From assembly GCA_030180135.1 (NCBI GenBank), contig CM058238.1, positions 46,403,765 through 46,467,764 on the forward strand: a stretch of 64,000 bases of DNA. Reading direction: 5' to 3'. Below, piece after piece: positions 29,157 through 40,494 of this stretch; position 1 is the first letter of the stretch, and each line of letters starts with the position of its first letter. The notes beneath the pieces are model-generated. The model worked only from the letters and a program-made list of their open reading frames with translations, was not told the origin of the DNA and did not search any database. The stretch is from Orychophragmus violaceus (lineage: Eukaryota > Streptophyta > Magnoliopsida > Brassicales > Brassicaceae). Position numbers and translations under genes: made by a program.

Positions 29157-29690
29157 CATATCTCCAAGGACAGCCATTACCTTCACAATCTCTACCTTGA
29201 CCTCGAAGAGGTCTTCGGCTTGAATGTGGGCTAATTGGATGACCTCGTATGAGGGATCATAAAATTTAGCCAGAAGGCGGCGTTCTATCGCCTCCACGCT
29301 ATCCCCCCCCACCCCCTCGGCAGCACCTCGGGGTTTTTACAGGGGAGTCCGCCTTAGGTCTCAGTCTATTCTGCCTTAGGTGTAAGTAGATTCGTAGAAG
29401 TATATTAGGAGCATTTTCATGCTGCTTATTTCAGTCTATTCCCCCTGCATTTTTACAAGAAGAAAGACGGAATAATGTAATGGGCTTCTGCAAGGGAATC
29501 AGCAGCTAGCGGGCGCAAGCAGAGTGGGACCTTCTCTGATAGTCTCTTTCATCATAATATGTGAAGGATTTTCCGCTCGATGCTTTCTTAATGTCATAGT
29601 TTATATCAAGATGAAAGGGAAAGACAATAAGAAAGATTCAAAGGTTTTTTCTACCTAGATAGTCTTTTATGTAGTAGACTTTCTCGAGTA
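29157..29690. other. Foreign insert in Athila gag, candidate mitochondrial DNA segment
   Basis: This ~535-bp block interrupts gag between the part encoding HPMDHIENFEALVT (right) and the part encoding FMYCKIFPHS (left), with only a few gag codons missing. It is less AT-rich than its surroundings, has a C8 run near 29303-29310, and on the minus strand contains a frame with AKFYDPSYEVIQLAHIQAED that is unlike any gypsy protein. I associate such a sequence with plant mitochondrial ORFs, but from memory only. No LTR, TIR or target repeat was seen. A nuclear mitochondrial insertion is the best guess. Confidence 0.4.
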
Positions 29691-30097
29691 ACCAAAGCCT
29701 CAAAATTCTCTATGTGATCCATAGGATGCTCATGTGGGAGTCCATGGAAGAGGTGCTGGCCCACAAGCGTATAGTAAGAAGTCTTCAGCTTAAAGTTATT
29801 CCGTGCAAAAGCAGGAATTACAATCGCAGACCTGTTAGCATAGAACACATCAGGCCTGCTGTAATCAGCAAGTGTCCTCCCAGTTGGAGGATTAGGTGCT
29901 CTAGGAGGCTCTTCAGCTCGTGGATTTTCCTGTCCACCTTGAGCCTCTTCATTATGTGGCTGCTGAATAATATCCTGAACAATCACGTTCCCATCAGCAT
30001 CAAGTCTATGACCAAGCTCATTGCAGACATGGTTCTCTCTATCTCTCAGAACACCATGTTCATCTCGAATAAGGATCACAGCATTTGCGTTTGCCAT
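29691..30097 (-). pseudogene. Athila-like gag, N-terminal part
   Basis: Starts at the ATG whose complement is at 30095-30097 (MANANAVILIRDEHG) and runs through TGRTLADYSRPDVFYANRSA and HGLPHEHPMDHIENFEALV before the foreign insert. The start follows a leader of about 335 nt after the PBS. Confidence 0.85.
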
Positions 30098-30433
30098 ATT
30101 AACCGGTTTCTAATCTTTCTTGTTTGTGCTTTCTAACTTTTCAAGTTCCTCAAGTCCTAGATTCACGAGTTTCTTATCCGGATTACTTCTAGTTGCGCGA
30201 TTAGGCATGCACTAGCTGTTCACGGACAAAGCATCACCCGATGCACAAGTCCGCAACGATCGATTCAGTTCGTGTTCGCGTCGATCAATTCACAAGTGTG
30301 TCGGTCAATGCACGAGTGTTATCGAGAACCTAAATCATGCAAAGACATAAATAAAATAGAAAAATTAGTAACAAAAAAAAATGAAAAACCTATTCTAAAC
30401 TCTAAACTCAAATCTATCGAAGACTCAAAAGAG
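30098..30433 (-). other. Athila-like 5' leader
   Basis: Non-coding leader between PBS and gag, AT-rich, with a cluster of GATCGA words at 30257-30300 resembling those in the LTR (31200-31213) and in gag. No other signal recognised. Confidence 0.7.
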
Positions 30434-30451
30434 TCCCCGGCAACGGCGCCA
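30434..30451 (-). promoter_or_regulatory. Athila-like primer-binding site (tRNA-Asp)
   Basis: Plus-strand TCCCCGGCAACGGCGCCA is identical to the 3' end of plant tRNA-Asp(GTC), so the minus strand is a perfect 18-base PBS. It lies six bases from the LTR start at 30458. This is the PBS, not a tRNA gene: no tRNA body precedes it. Confidence 0.92.
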
Positions 30452-30457
30452 AAAACT

Positions 30458-31390
30458 TGATATGCTCAGAGTTTAATACCCTAAGTTACACTGCAAGTGC
30501 ACAGGCAAATGTTGTATTGTAGGGGTCGAACCACATAGACTCAAGAAATCTTGCGATAGACTATAATGTCGATTTAAGCTAGGCGATGTAAATCAAGAGT
30601 AATAAACTAAAAACAGGAAATAAATCAGTAGCAAATCGGTTTATATCAAATACTAAAAGCGTTAGGTCAAGGGCGTTCTCAGGAAATCATGCAATTCAGA
30701 TCAAATATCATTCTGGATCAAACACAGATATAAAACTAACCAACTTTCGTTACGAGAATTCACTAAGTCTAAACCCTAGAAATCTAAATTTCTTTGCAGT
30801 TCCTAACAGGTTAAACTAGCATTAGATGCAGGTTCGATTAGTTCACAATTCAATTAAACCAAATTTCTTTGCAGATAATTAAATTGCTCAACCTAAATAG
30901 ATCAGATTCTAAATTACACTTACGTGTCATCAATAAAACAGAGAATAGAAAAGGGGTTCGAACTCTTCTCCGAAAAGCAGTACAAGAACAGATCAGCCCC
31001 AAGCTCTCAAGAACTCTCTCTCTAGCTAAAACTATGAATGTGTAATCAAAACAAAACACCAAAACCCTAATATAAGTGTATAACACGTCTTGGTCTATTT
31101 TATAAATACTGGAACTTTTGGGTTAAAACTGCAATTCTTCAAATCTTCATTAATGCGCTGGAAATTGCGATTCAGGGAGCTGTGTCGCGATGTAGGGTTG
31201 CGTCGATCGACGCTTAGTTCAAACTCAGATGGTGATTTCTTCTCATCACAGCTTTAATTCCAAATCTTTCCCAAAAACCTCCAATATTTTCCAAAATCCT
31301 CCAAACGTGTGTAGACCTAATAAACACCTGAAAAGACTCAAAAGACTCTAATATATACTTATATCATGGCTTAAAACAGGTAAAAACCAT
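30458..31390 (-). repeat. Athila-like 5' LTR
   Basis: Starts TGATATGCTCAGAGTTTAAT beside the PBS. The outer end is uncertain: either ATATCA at 31361-31366, which pairs with the inner TGATAT terminus, or up to about 31397, where the satellite begins. A perfect inverted repeat, ATATCATGG and CCATGATAT, at about 31361-31395 spans this end. The partner LTR is lost, so neither the target duplication nor the age can be checked. CGTCGATCGACGC lies at 31202-31214. Confidence 0.75.
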
Positions 31391-31397
31391 GATATAT

Positions 31398-31737
31398 AAG
31401 ATGCATATGTTTGTGTTAGAGACTTGTTATATGTCTTCCTTTGTATTTCCTGCCTTTGTTTCGTCTTTTTTTCCTGCTTAGATACTGCATCAATTGATTC
31501 ATTTAAGTTGCATCAGAAAACCCCCCAAAAAAACAATAAGTTCTTAGTTTGCATATCCTTCTCAGTTAGGGTCGTAAATAAGATTTATTTCTTGGTTGAT
31601 TTTGAATTCCTGCATATTTTATTACTAGATTTTAAGTTTTTCTGCATATTTAGATTAGCTTGCATCATAAAAATTAAAAAAAAAAATTAAAACCGGCCAG
31701 CATTCATAAAAGTAGAAGTTTGCTTGTTTGTAAATTT
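31398..31737 (+). repeat. Left part of the 1.15-kb satellite, cut by the copia insertion
   Basis: Matches the second half of a satellite unit, from TTTGTGTTAGAGACTTGTT through TTAAGTTGCATCAGAAAA, TTAGTTTGCATATCCTTCTC and GGCCAGCATTCATAAAAGTA. It stops at the target repeat aattt (31733-31737). The unit resumes after the second aattt copy (45651-45655), so the copia element inserted within one satellite unit. Confidence 0.88.
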
Positions 31738-31918
31738 TGTTATGAATAATTAGTAGATGCCCATTATAAGGCCCATTACTTGTAATTTAGGTTTTACTTG
31801 GTCTCCAAGTTCTTCTAGGTTTTACTTGGTCTCCAAGTTCTTGTACTCCTATATAAAGGAGCCTTCATTCATTGGAATAAAGATCACCAATTCTTCTATC
31901 TCTCTTCTATTCACAACA
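31738..31918 (+). repeat. Short copia 5' LTR (181 bp)
   Basis: TGTTATGAAT to ATTCACAACA. It contains a perfect 28-bp tandem duplication (GGTTTTACTTGGTCTCCAAG and flanks, from about 31789 to 31843) and a TATA box, CTATATAAAGG, at 31849-31859. The sequence after it, CGTTATCAGCACG, is the presumed priming region but does not match the usual initiator tRNA-Met site. Confidence 0.92.
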
Positions 31919-32415
31919 CGTTATCAGCACGATAGTCTCTCTCTTCCTATTTTCTTACACCGATAAGGTGAGATTTAGTTTATGTTTAGTTTATGTCTTA
32001 TTCTGGGATGATAAGTGATGTCTTCTTTGAATATCGTTATGATAGGCTATGCCTTCACGATTATGATCTCTGATCTTATTCATAATAGAGATGATTGTCA
32101 ATACTTATCTAGATTAATAATTTATTGATATTTGTCATGATTTAATCATGTATTTAAACCATGTTTATTATCGATTCATGGTTTATCTTAATGGATTCAA
32201 TTCTACATATTTTTTTAATTACGTTCAATAACTACAAGTTATATCTTTTGATTTAATATGTATATTTCTATATGTTCTAATATTTCATTGATCTCATCAC
32301 GTTTTAATAAATAAAAGATTATGTTTTTATTGTGTTTTCAAGTTATATCATATATTGCTTAAATTTCTTAATTGCAATATATTTCTTAATTTATTTTATT
32401 TGTTTTTTGAAGAAA
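31919..32415 (+). other. Leader of the short-LTR copia element
   Basis: About 500 bp of AT-rich sequence between the 5' LTR and the first pol codons. No gag-like frame in any phase. Either gag was deleted or this is a derivative that lacks it. Confidence 0.7.
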
Positions 32416-35028
32416 ATGAATAGTGGAGATTTATGCTTGGCAGACAGTGCAACTAGCCACACTATTTTGAAAAATAAGAATTATTTCACTTGTTTGACAA
32501 TGAAAGAAGCAAGTGTAAGTACCGTAACAGGTAGTGCTAAGATAATAGAAGGCTTTGGAAGAGCAAATATATCATTGCCTATGGGAACAAAGTTCGAAAT
32601 TACTGATGCATTATACTCCCCTATGTCTCAAAGAAATTTATTAAGTTTTAAGGATATCCGCAGAAATGGATACCATATTGAGACTACGAGTGAAGGTAAT
32701 ATCGAATACCTTCAAATCACAAGTAATACCCAAGGCTCTAAAGACATTGTGGAAAAACTACATGCATTCTCCACTAGACTCTACTATACTACAATTAATA
32801 CAATTGAAGCAAATGCTATAGTAGTTCATAAGTCCACAGAAAACCTCAAAGTTTGGCATGACCGGTTAGGCCATCCCAGTACAATAATGATGCGAAAGAT
32901 TATTTCTAATTCATGTGGACATTCATTAAAGAACCAGAAGATTCTTCATAATGACTTTTCATGTGCTGCTTGTTCGCAAGGCAAGTTGATTATACGATAT
33001 TCACCAGTAAAAATCAATTCAGAATCAATAAGTTTTCTGGAACGAATACAAGGAGATATTTGTGGGCCGATTCACCCATCATGTGGAACCTTTAGGTATT
33101 TTATAGTTTTAATTGACGCATCTAGTAGATGGTCACATGTATCCTTGTTGTCAACTCGAAACTTGGCGTTTTCGAAATTACTTGCTCAGTTGATTAGACT
33201 AAGAGCTCATTTTCCATATTTTCCCTTAAAGGCAATTCGCCTTGATAATGCTGGTGAATTCACATCTCAAGCTTTTAATGACTATTGCATGTCTATTGGC
33301 ATAAGTGTTGAACATCCTGTAGCACATGTTCACACACAAAATGGTTTAGCAGAATCTTTGATCAAACGTCTACAGTTGATTGCTAGACCATTACTAATGA
33401 AATCAAAACTCCCAATATCTGCTTGGGGACATGCTATATTACATGCAGCAGCACTGATTCGCATCAGGCCAACAAGTAATCTAAAGTTCTCCCCATCACA
33501 ACTGATTCTGGGTCATGAACCAAATATTTCCCATCTGAAAGTTTTTGGATGTGCTGTATACGTTGGGAATATATGTTGGATATGATTCTCCATCAATAAT
33601 TAAATATCTTGAGCCATCTACGGGGGATTTATTCAAGGCTCGATTCGCAGACTGTCATTTTAATGAGTCTGTTTTTCCAACTCTAGGGGGAGAAAATAAA
33701 AAGCTGGAAAAAGATATAAATTGGAATGAATTATCAATGTCTTATCTTGATCCTCGGACTAAAGAATGTGAATTAGAAGTCCAAAAGATAATTCATTTAC
33801 AAAGCTTAGCAAATCAGTTGCCAGACGCGTTTACTGACCCAAAAAGTGTGATCAAATCACATATACCAGCTGTAAATGCTCCGATAAGAATAAATGTTCC
33901 AGAAGGACAAAATCAAACTGCTAATGAGTCTAAGGCACGTTTGAAACGTGGTAGACCTATTGGTTCCAAAAAAAAAAAATCCTCGAAAAAGAAAAGGAGC
34001 AGAAATTGGCAATGGTGAAACCGAGGAAATAGTTACGAATGAAGGATCTCTAAAAGAGACTTCAAACATGACAAAGAATGAAATTCAGGTACCTGATAAT
34101 GATGAGATCTCAATTAATTATGTCATGTCTGGAATAAAATGGAACCGAAAGCAAATCGACGTCGATGATATTTTTGCATGCAATGTAGCAGTTGATATTA
34201 TGGATGAGGATCATGAACCAACATCTATTGAAGAGTGTACACAAAGAAGTGATTGGCCAAAAGGAAAGGAAGCAATAGATGCAGAATTAAAATCTCTCGC
34301 TAAAAGAGAAGTATTTGGACCAGTAGTCCGTACACCTAAAGGTGTAAAACCAGTAGGACATAAATGGGTCTTTGTACGAAAGAGGAATGAAAATGGAGAA
34401 ATTGTGAGGTATAAAGCACGTTTAGTCGCACAAGGATTCTCACAAAGACCTGGAATTGATTATGAAGAGACTTACTCTCCTGTGGTGGATGCAACTACTT
34501 TCAGATTCCTTATTAGTCTGGCGATAAAAGAAGGACTTGATTTACGTTTAATGGATGTAGTGACAGCCTACTTATATGGACCATTGGAAAATGACATTTA
34601 TATGAAAGTCCCAGCAGGATTTAAACTACATGAAGTAGTAAATTCGAATTCCCGAGAACAATACTGCATAAAACTAAATTGATCTCTTTATGGACTAAAA
34701 CAGTCAGGGCGTATGTGGTATAATCGCCTTAGTGAATACTTGTTAAGAGAAGGCTACAAGAATGACCGTGTTAGTCCATGCATCTTTATAAAGAGATTTG
34801 AGAAAGGATTTGTGATAATTGCAGTATATGTTGATGATTTAAATATTATTGGAACTCCTGCAGAGATTTCATATACAGTGGAGTATTTGAAGAAAGAATT
34901 TGAGATGAAAGATCTTGGAAAAACAAAATTTTGTTTGGGACTACAAATTGAACATGTAAAGAATGGAATTCTAGTACATCAAGAAACATACACTGAAAAT
35001 GTGCTCAAAAAGTTTTATATGGATAAAG
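32416..35028 (+). pseudogene. Copia pol, 5' part (protease, integrase, RT), broken
   Basis: From ATG 32416 the frame carries a protease-like segment (LADSATSHTILK), a pre-integrase block (KVWHDRLGHPSTIMMRKI) and the integrase core (GDICGPIHPSCG, RLDNAGEFTSQ, QNGLAES). Around 33550 a deletion of some tens of bases shifts the frame just after VFGCAVYV, and the next frame resumes at LGIYVGYDSPS. A second shift falls in an A12 run at 33968-33979. RT follows (YKARLVAQGFSQRPGIDYEE, AVYVDDLNIIGTP), with a TGA at 34680-34682 just before SLYGLKQSGRMW. It stops at the taaag target repeat of the inner element. Confidence 0.9.
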
Positions 35029-35665
35029 TGAAGGAATCGTTTAGTGTTTCCTGGTTCAATTCATCAGATTAATTGATCCTACTAAACATGCCAGATCTAG
35101 GTTCTCTTGCAGAATCATAAAGGATCTCACCTGTTACCTTGTTATGCAGCGGAAAGAGGAGGTACGGGTCAGAGATCAGCAGAACCACCAAGAGATAGCT
35201 CCTCCAAAGGCTCACACACGCACACTGCAGGAAATTGGCTGCTAGACCAAGCTGGTGGGAGGCGCAGACAGAGAGAGAGGGAGGCGCAGACTACTTGAGA
35301 AAAATAAGAGCTAGGGCAAGTTTTATTTATTAAAACCCTTGTCCAGTTCTTATGGGCTTTTGGGCCCAAATCTCAGTCTGATTAAATCCCTTAGATTTAA
35401 TCAGGCCCTTTAATCTCTCTAAGTACAGTAAATGCCTAGCACTTTTACCGTACTTCTGCTAAACCGTTCCTACACATTTTCCTGTTAGCTTAGGCGTGTG
35501 ACCCATATGGGATCATATAATAAAGGCAATAAGTCCAAGACTTATAGATCATGAGCGGACTCTAGCAAGCCATCATGACCCCAGTATTATATGACTTATG
35601 TCTGATCATTGACATACTCTTACTTTCTAGAGACAGTACAGAGATTACTGGACATAATTCCAACA
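35029..35665 (-). repeat. Inner copia 3' LTR (637 bp)
   Basis: TGAAGGAATCG to TAATTCCAACA on the plus strand. Differences from the 5' LTR seen by eye: ACCTGTT/ACATGTT, ACCGTAC/ACCATAC, TACTGGAC/TACTAGAC and one missing C in the run near 35583. A GGCGCAGAC repeat pair near 35260-35290 falls in both LTRs. The 63-66-codon frames here are identical in both LTRs and are not taken as genes. Confidence 0.93.
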
Positions 35666-36519
35666 ATCTCCCACTTGAACTGGAATCTCTGTATTCATAA
35701 TCCTTTTGTCTCAATATCTCGATTAGTCATAAGGCAAGATTAGTGTCATCCTTATAAAGCCTAATCTTGTTCATCGGACTCTGATTTGATACTGACAATC
35801 CAAACGACTCGGGAAAGTCCGTTTGAGCATGGCCATGCATTTTCCAGTATTCAAATCTCCGATTGGCCTAGAGATATTCACTCCATTTATATTGGAGGGA
35901 CAAATCCCGTCTTGTTCCATCACTGTAAACTACTCATTTCATAATACACCCAAACAGGGTCCTTATAACTATCGCTGAACGACAGTGTTAGACAATGATC
36001 AAAGTGCATCAGTTCATGTGCAGTCACATGCATGCGAACTCAGGTCTAAGGACTATACTCTATAGTCGTAGTAAGAATCTCTTATGACACAGATATAAAT
36101 ATCCTGAAGAGTTCTTATAAGCGGGTCTTGTCCGGTCGTATGTACCCCAACATACACCTATGTACTGACTTTGATGCCGTGCATCTATGACATCCTGAGA
36201 CTTAGTCATAAGTCACATACCAATCTAGTCTCACGCGGTTGTTGGTGTTCCAATTTCAACAACCTTCGACTAGGGACAAAGATGATATAAGCCATCTATC
36301 AAATATAGGGTCTCATGATCAAGCTAAATGACTTTGATAACTCAAGATCAAGTCACTTACTTCGATGACCTATAAAATGGTTCATATCATTTTGGAACGA
36401 TTATTTCATCACAGTTAAAATAATCTTGAAATAATAATTTTATTTAAACATCTTAAAATGTTTTACAAGAACATATCAAATAACTAAATAAAGCCCTCAA
36501 ACTCCCACTCAAATTTAGA
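35666..36519 (-). other. 3' untranslated region and polypurine tract of the inner copia
   Basis: About 850 bp between the pol stop and the 3' LTR. The first bases read on the minus strand as AAGTGGGAGAT next to the LTR, a standard polypurine tract (35666-35676). The rest has no long frame and no recognisable domain; such long 3' UTRs occur in some copia lineages. Confidence 0.75.
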
Positions 36520-39500
36520 TTACATTTCAATGTTTCTAATGCCTACAGCTTCAGTCAGGAACTCGAGCTTAGGCCTTGGGAGTGGCTTTGTCAATGGATC
36601 AGCGACGTTATCATCAGTCTGAACTCGGCTGATCTTGACTTCCTTTCTATTAATGATGTCACGTATCAAGTGAAATCTTCTTAGGACATGCTTGGATTTC
36701 TGGTGTGATCTTGGTTCCTTTGCCTGAGCTATAGCACCATTGTTATCACAAAACAGTGCCAGAGGCTCAGCCGCATTTGGTATCACACCTAGTTCAATAA
36801 TGAACTTTCGTATCCAAACAGCTTCCTTCGCTGCTTCTGAAGCGGCGATATATTCAGCTTCTGTAGTGGAATCAGCAACGGTGTCTTGCTTGGAGCTTCT
36901 CCAACTGATTGCACCGCCATTCAGACAAAAGATATAACCGGACTGTGACCGGAAATCATCTTGGTCTGTCTGGAAACTTGCGTCCGTGAATCCACTGACT
37001 TCAAGCACATTACTTCCACCGTACACCAAGAACTTATCCTTAGTATGTCTTAGATACTTCAGGATATTCTTGACGGCAATCCAATGGTTTTCACCTGGAT
37101 TTGACTGGTATCTACTCGTCATGCTCAATGCATAAGCAACATCAAAACGAGTACAGATCATGGCATACATGACAGATCCTATTGCAGATGCATAAGGAAT
37201 ATTCTTCATGCGCTCAAGCTCAGCAGCCGTCGTTGGGCTCTGCTTCTTGCTTAGTGTTGTGCCATGTACCATTGGCGTGAAGCCCTTCTTGGAATCTGCC
37301 ATGCTGAATCTATGCAGGACTTTGTCAATGTATGAATCTTGACACAAGCCTATCAGCCTTTTAGATCTATCCCGGTAGATCCTTATTCCAAGAACGTATG
37401 CGGCTTCACCCATGTCTTTCATGGAAAAACAACTTCCAAGCCAGTCTTTTACTGACTTTAGCATTGGTACGTCGTTTCCGAGAAGCAGTATGTCATCGAC
37501 ATACAGAATAAGAAATATTATCTTGCTCCCACTAGTTTTCTTATACACGCATTGTTCTTCTTCGTTTCTGATGAAGTCAAATTGCTTGATTGCTTCATCA
37601 AAACGAAGATTCCAGCTCCTCGATGCTTGCTTCAATCCATAAATGGATTTATGAAGCTTTCATACTTTCCCAGCATTCTTTGGATCTATGTAACCGTCAG
37701 GTTGTGTCATATACACATCCTCTTCCAGAATACCATTCAGAAAGGCGGTTTTCACGTCCATCTGCCAAATTTCATAATCATGAAAAGCTGCAGTCGCTAG
37801 TAGAATCCGAATAGATTTCATCATAGCCACTGGTGAATAGGTTTCATCATAATCCACACCGTGAACTTGTCTGAAACCTTTTGCCACCAACCTGGCTTTA
37901 TAAATCTGGACATTTCCATCCACGTCAACCTTCTTCTTGAAGATCCATTTGCACTCGATAGCTTTTACACCAGCGGGTAAATCAACCAACGAAAACACTT
38001 GGTTGATCGACATGGAGTCCATTTCGGAATCTGTGGCCTTACGCCACTTAGAGGAATCTGGGCTCATCATGGCTTGATTGAAGTTCGATGGTTCATCACC
38101 ATCAATGATCAGAAGATCATGACAGTTAGTCACGAGGAATCCTTGATATCTCTCGGGTTCGTGACGGACCCTCCCGGATCTTCGAACTTCAGGTACTACA
38201 GGTTCAGGCTCTACAATTTCTTGTAGGTCCTCCTGCTGTTCTTCCTCATTAGGTTGAGCAGTATCCTGTTCATCTTGAATTTCTTCGAGCAGTACCTTAC
38301 TCCCACTGTTTTTCTTAGAGAGAAACTCCCTCTCAAGAAAATTACAATCCCGGGCAACAAAAATCTTGTTCTCGGATCGTAGATAGAAGTAATAAGCCTT
38401 GGTTTCCTTCGGATAACCAATGAAGTAGCATTTATCAGACTTTGGTGTAAGCTTGTCAGAGATCAATCTCTTGACATAGGCTTCACAACCCCAAATTCTA
38501 AGATAAGACAGCACTGGAGCTTCTCCAGTCCATAGTTCATATGGTGTCTTTGCTACTGCTTTTGATGGCGCTCTATTTAGAGTGAACACTGCTGTTAGCA
38601 GAGCATATCCCCAAAGGGATATTGGAAGGTCTGTGTGACTCATCATAGATCGAACCATATCCAATAAGGTCCGATTTCTCCTCTCAGACACACCATTCCA
38701 TTGTGGTGTTCCAGGAGGAGTGAGTTGGGATACGATCCCACACTCTCTCAGATGATCACTGAATTCTTGGCTTAAGTATTCTCCTCCTCGGTCGGACCGA
38801 AGAGCCTTAATGCTTTTGCCAAGTTGGTTATGTACTTCATTTTGGAATTCTCTGAATTTCTCAAATGATTCAGACTTATGTTTCATCAAATAAACATATC
38901 CATACCTACTGAAATCATCAGTGAAGGTAATGAAGTACTGATAGTTTCCTCTTGCATTTGTGGACATTGGGCCACACACATCAGTGTGTATCAAGCCCAA
39001 TAAGTCACTGGCCCTCTCGTTAGGTTTATTAAAGGGGGCCCGCGTCATTTTGCCCATTATGCAGGATTCGCATTTCTCACATGACTCAAAGTCAAATGAG
39101 CCAAGAAGTCCATTCGAATGGAGCCTCTTAATGCGTTTCTCGCTGATGTGCCCTAAACGACAATGCCATAGAAACGTTCGGTTCTCCTCATTAGGTTTGA
39201 ACCGTTTGGTATTAATGTTATAAATTGGCGCGGATTGATCAAGTATGTAAAGCCCATTCGTAAGAGGGGCACAACCATAGAACAAATTGTTGCGATTGAA
39301 GGAACATAATTTATTCTTAACTGAAAAATCATAACCTTCCAAATCCAACAAAGAAATTGAAATAATATTTCTGCTTATCGCAGGTACAAAATAACAATTA
39401 TTGAGTTCTAAAACCAATCCCGAAGGTAAAGACAACAAGTATGTGCCTACAGCTAGTGCAGGAACTTTCGCTCCATTCCCAACTCGTAGCTCCACTTGTC

Positions 39501-40494
39501 CTTGCTTCAGCCTCCTACTGTTGCTGAGTGCCTGCATATTAGTACAAATATGAGCCCCACAACCAGTATCCATAACCCATGAGGTATTATCAGAAGTAGT
39601 TGTATTAACTTCTATAACAAAAATACCTGATGAAGAAGTCTCCAAAGTCTTCTTCTTTAATTCCTTTAGACCTTCCTGGAATTTCTTACATTCTCTCCTC
39701 CAATGCCCTGGTTCTTTGCAGAACCTGCATATGTCAGTAGGCCCAGCTTTGGACTTGGGCTTGGGCTTTGGCGTGTCCTTGTCCGAGACTTGAACAGCCT
39801 TAGCCTTTCCTTTATCCTTAGCAGAGGATTTCTTAAAGCTCTTGCCCTTTTGCACCATAAGCACATTGGGGTCCTTGGCTTTCCTCAAGTTGGGCTCTGC
39901 AGTCTTGAGCATTCCGTGAAGCTCAGGCAATGTCTTACTCAAGCCATGCATATTGAAGTTCAGAATGAACTGATCATAGCTTGCAGATAAAGACTGCAGA
40001 ACGATGTCGCAGGCAAGTTCCTGGCTGATAGGGCAGTCGAGTTTCTGAAGATGATCGAGATAACCCATCATCTTCAAGACATGAGGACTCACTGCCGCAT
40101 TTGCAGCCAACTTACAGTCTAAGAGGTTCTTAACTGTCTGGAACATCTCAGTCCTTGCCTGCTCCTGAAAAAGCGATTTCAGGCTTGCCATTATCTCGAT
40201 GGGCGACAACACACTCTCGAACTGCATTTGCAGCTCAGCAGTCATGGTCGCCAACATCAGGCAATAGACATCATTTTCATCTGACGAATGCTTTTCCCAA
40301 GCATTATGCAGAGTCCTGGCGGCATTGTTAGGAGGCCTCTCGGGGAGGGGATCACGAAGGACATAATCCTTCTTCTCCTGCTTGAGGACCAGCCTCAAGT
40401 TCCTTGACCACGTCAGGAAGTTCGTTCCAGTCAGCTTCTCCTTGTCGAGAACAGACCGGATTGAGAATGTGTTTTGAGTGCTTGTAGTAGTCAT
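36520..40494 (-). pseudogene. Copia gag-pol polyprotein with a single in-frame stop
   Basis: Reads from the ATG whose complement is at 40492-40494 (MTTTSTQNTFSIR) to the stop at 36520, about 1320 codons with one TGA at 37660-37662. Order: gag UBN2-type region 1-200; CCHC knuckle at about 256-269 (CRFCKEPGHWRREC); protease at about 309 (WVMDTGCGAHIC); pre-integrase LWHCRLGHISEKRIK; integrase core with HTDVCGPM, RSDRGGEYLS and WNGVSERRNR; RT with YKARLVAKGFRQVHGVDYDE and LYVDDILLLG; RNase H with SWRSSKQDTVADSTTEAEY. The stop falls in the conserved stretch just before KSIYGLKQAS, where a Cys codon is usual, and would truncate the protein in RT. The frame upstream of 40494 (to 40749) is leader. 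Start chosen because the gag similarity begins there. Confidence 0.93.

Larger units (their letters stand above)
24856..31390 (-). mobile_element. Decayed Athila-like gypsy element with one LTR
   Basis: Minus-strand element: 5' LTR about 30458 to 31366-31397, a perfect tRNA-Asp PBS, gag from 30097, protease, RT and RNase H, then the start of integrase, which breaks off at about 24856. The rest of integrase, any env-like region and the 3' LTR are absent. The gag wording (TLADYSRPDVFYANRSA, NAITLRSGKEV) and a protease with LCDLGSSVNLMP are typical of the Athila clade. The copy is dead: frames shift or stop repeatedly and a foreign block splits gag. A second fragment of the same family sits at 54767-55820 and 58184-58613. 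Confidence 0.88.

Noticed and set aside
30434..30451. tRNA-Asp gene
   Set aside because: Only the last 18 bases of the tRNA are present, at the expected PBS position next to an LTR; no acceptor, D or anticodon arms precede it. The same applies to all TGGTATCAGAGC sites.
35107..35298. Small ORFs in the inner copia LTR (35107-35298, 35169-35369, 43956-44147, 44018-44218)
   Set aside because: Identical in both LTRs, overlapping on opposite strands, no domain; explained by the young LTR pair.
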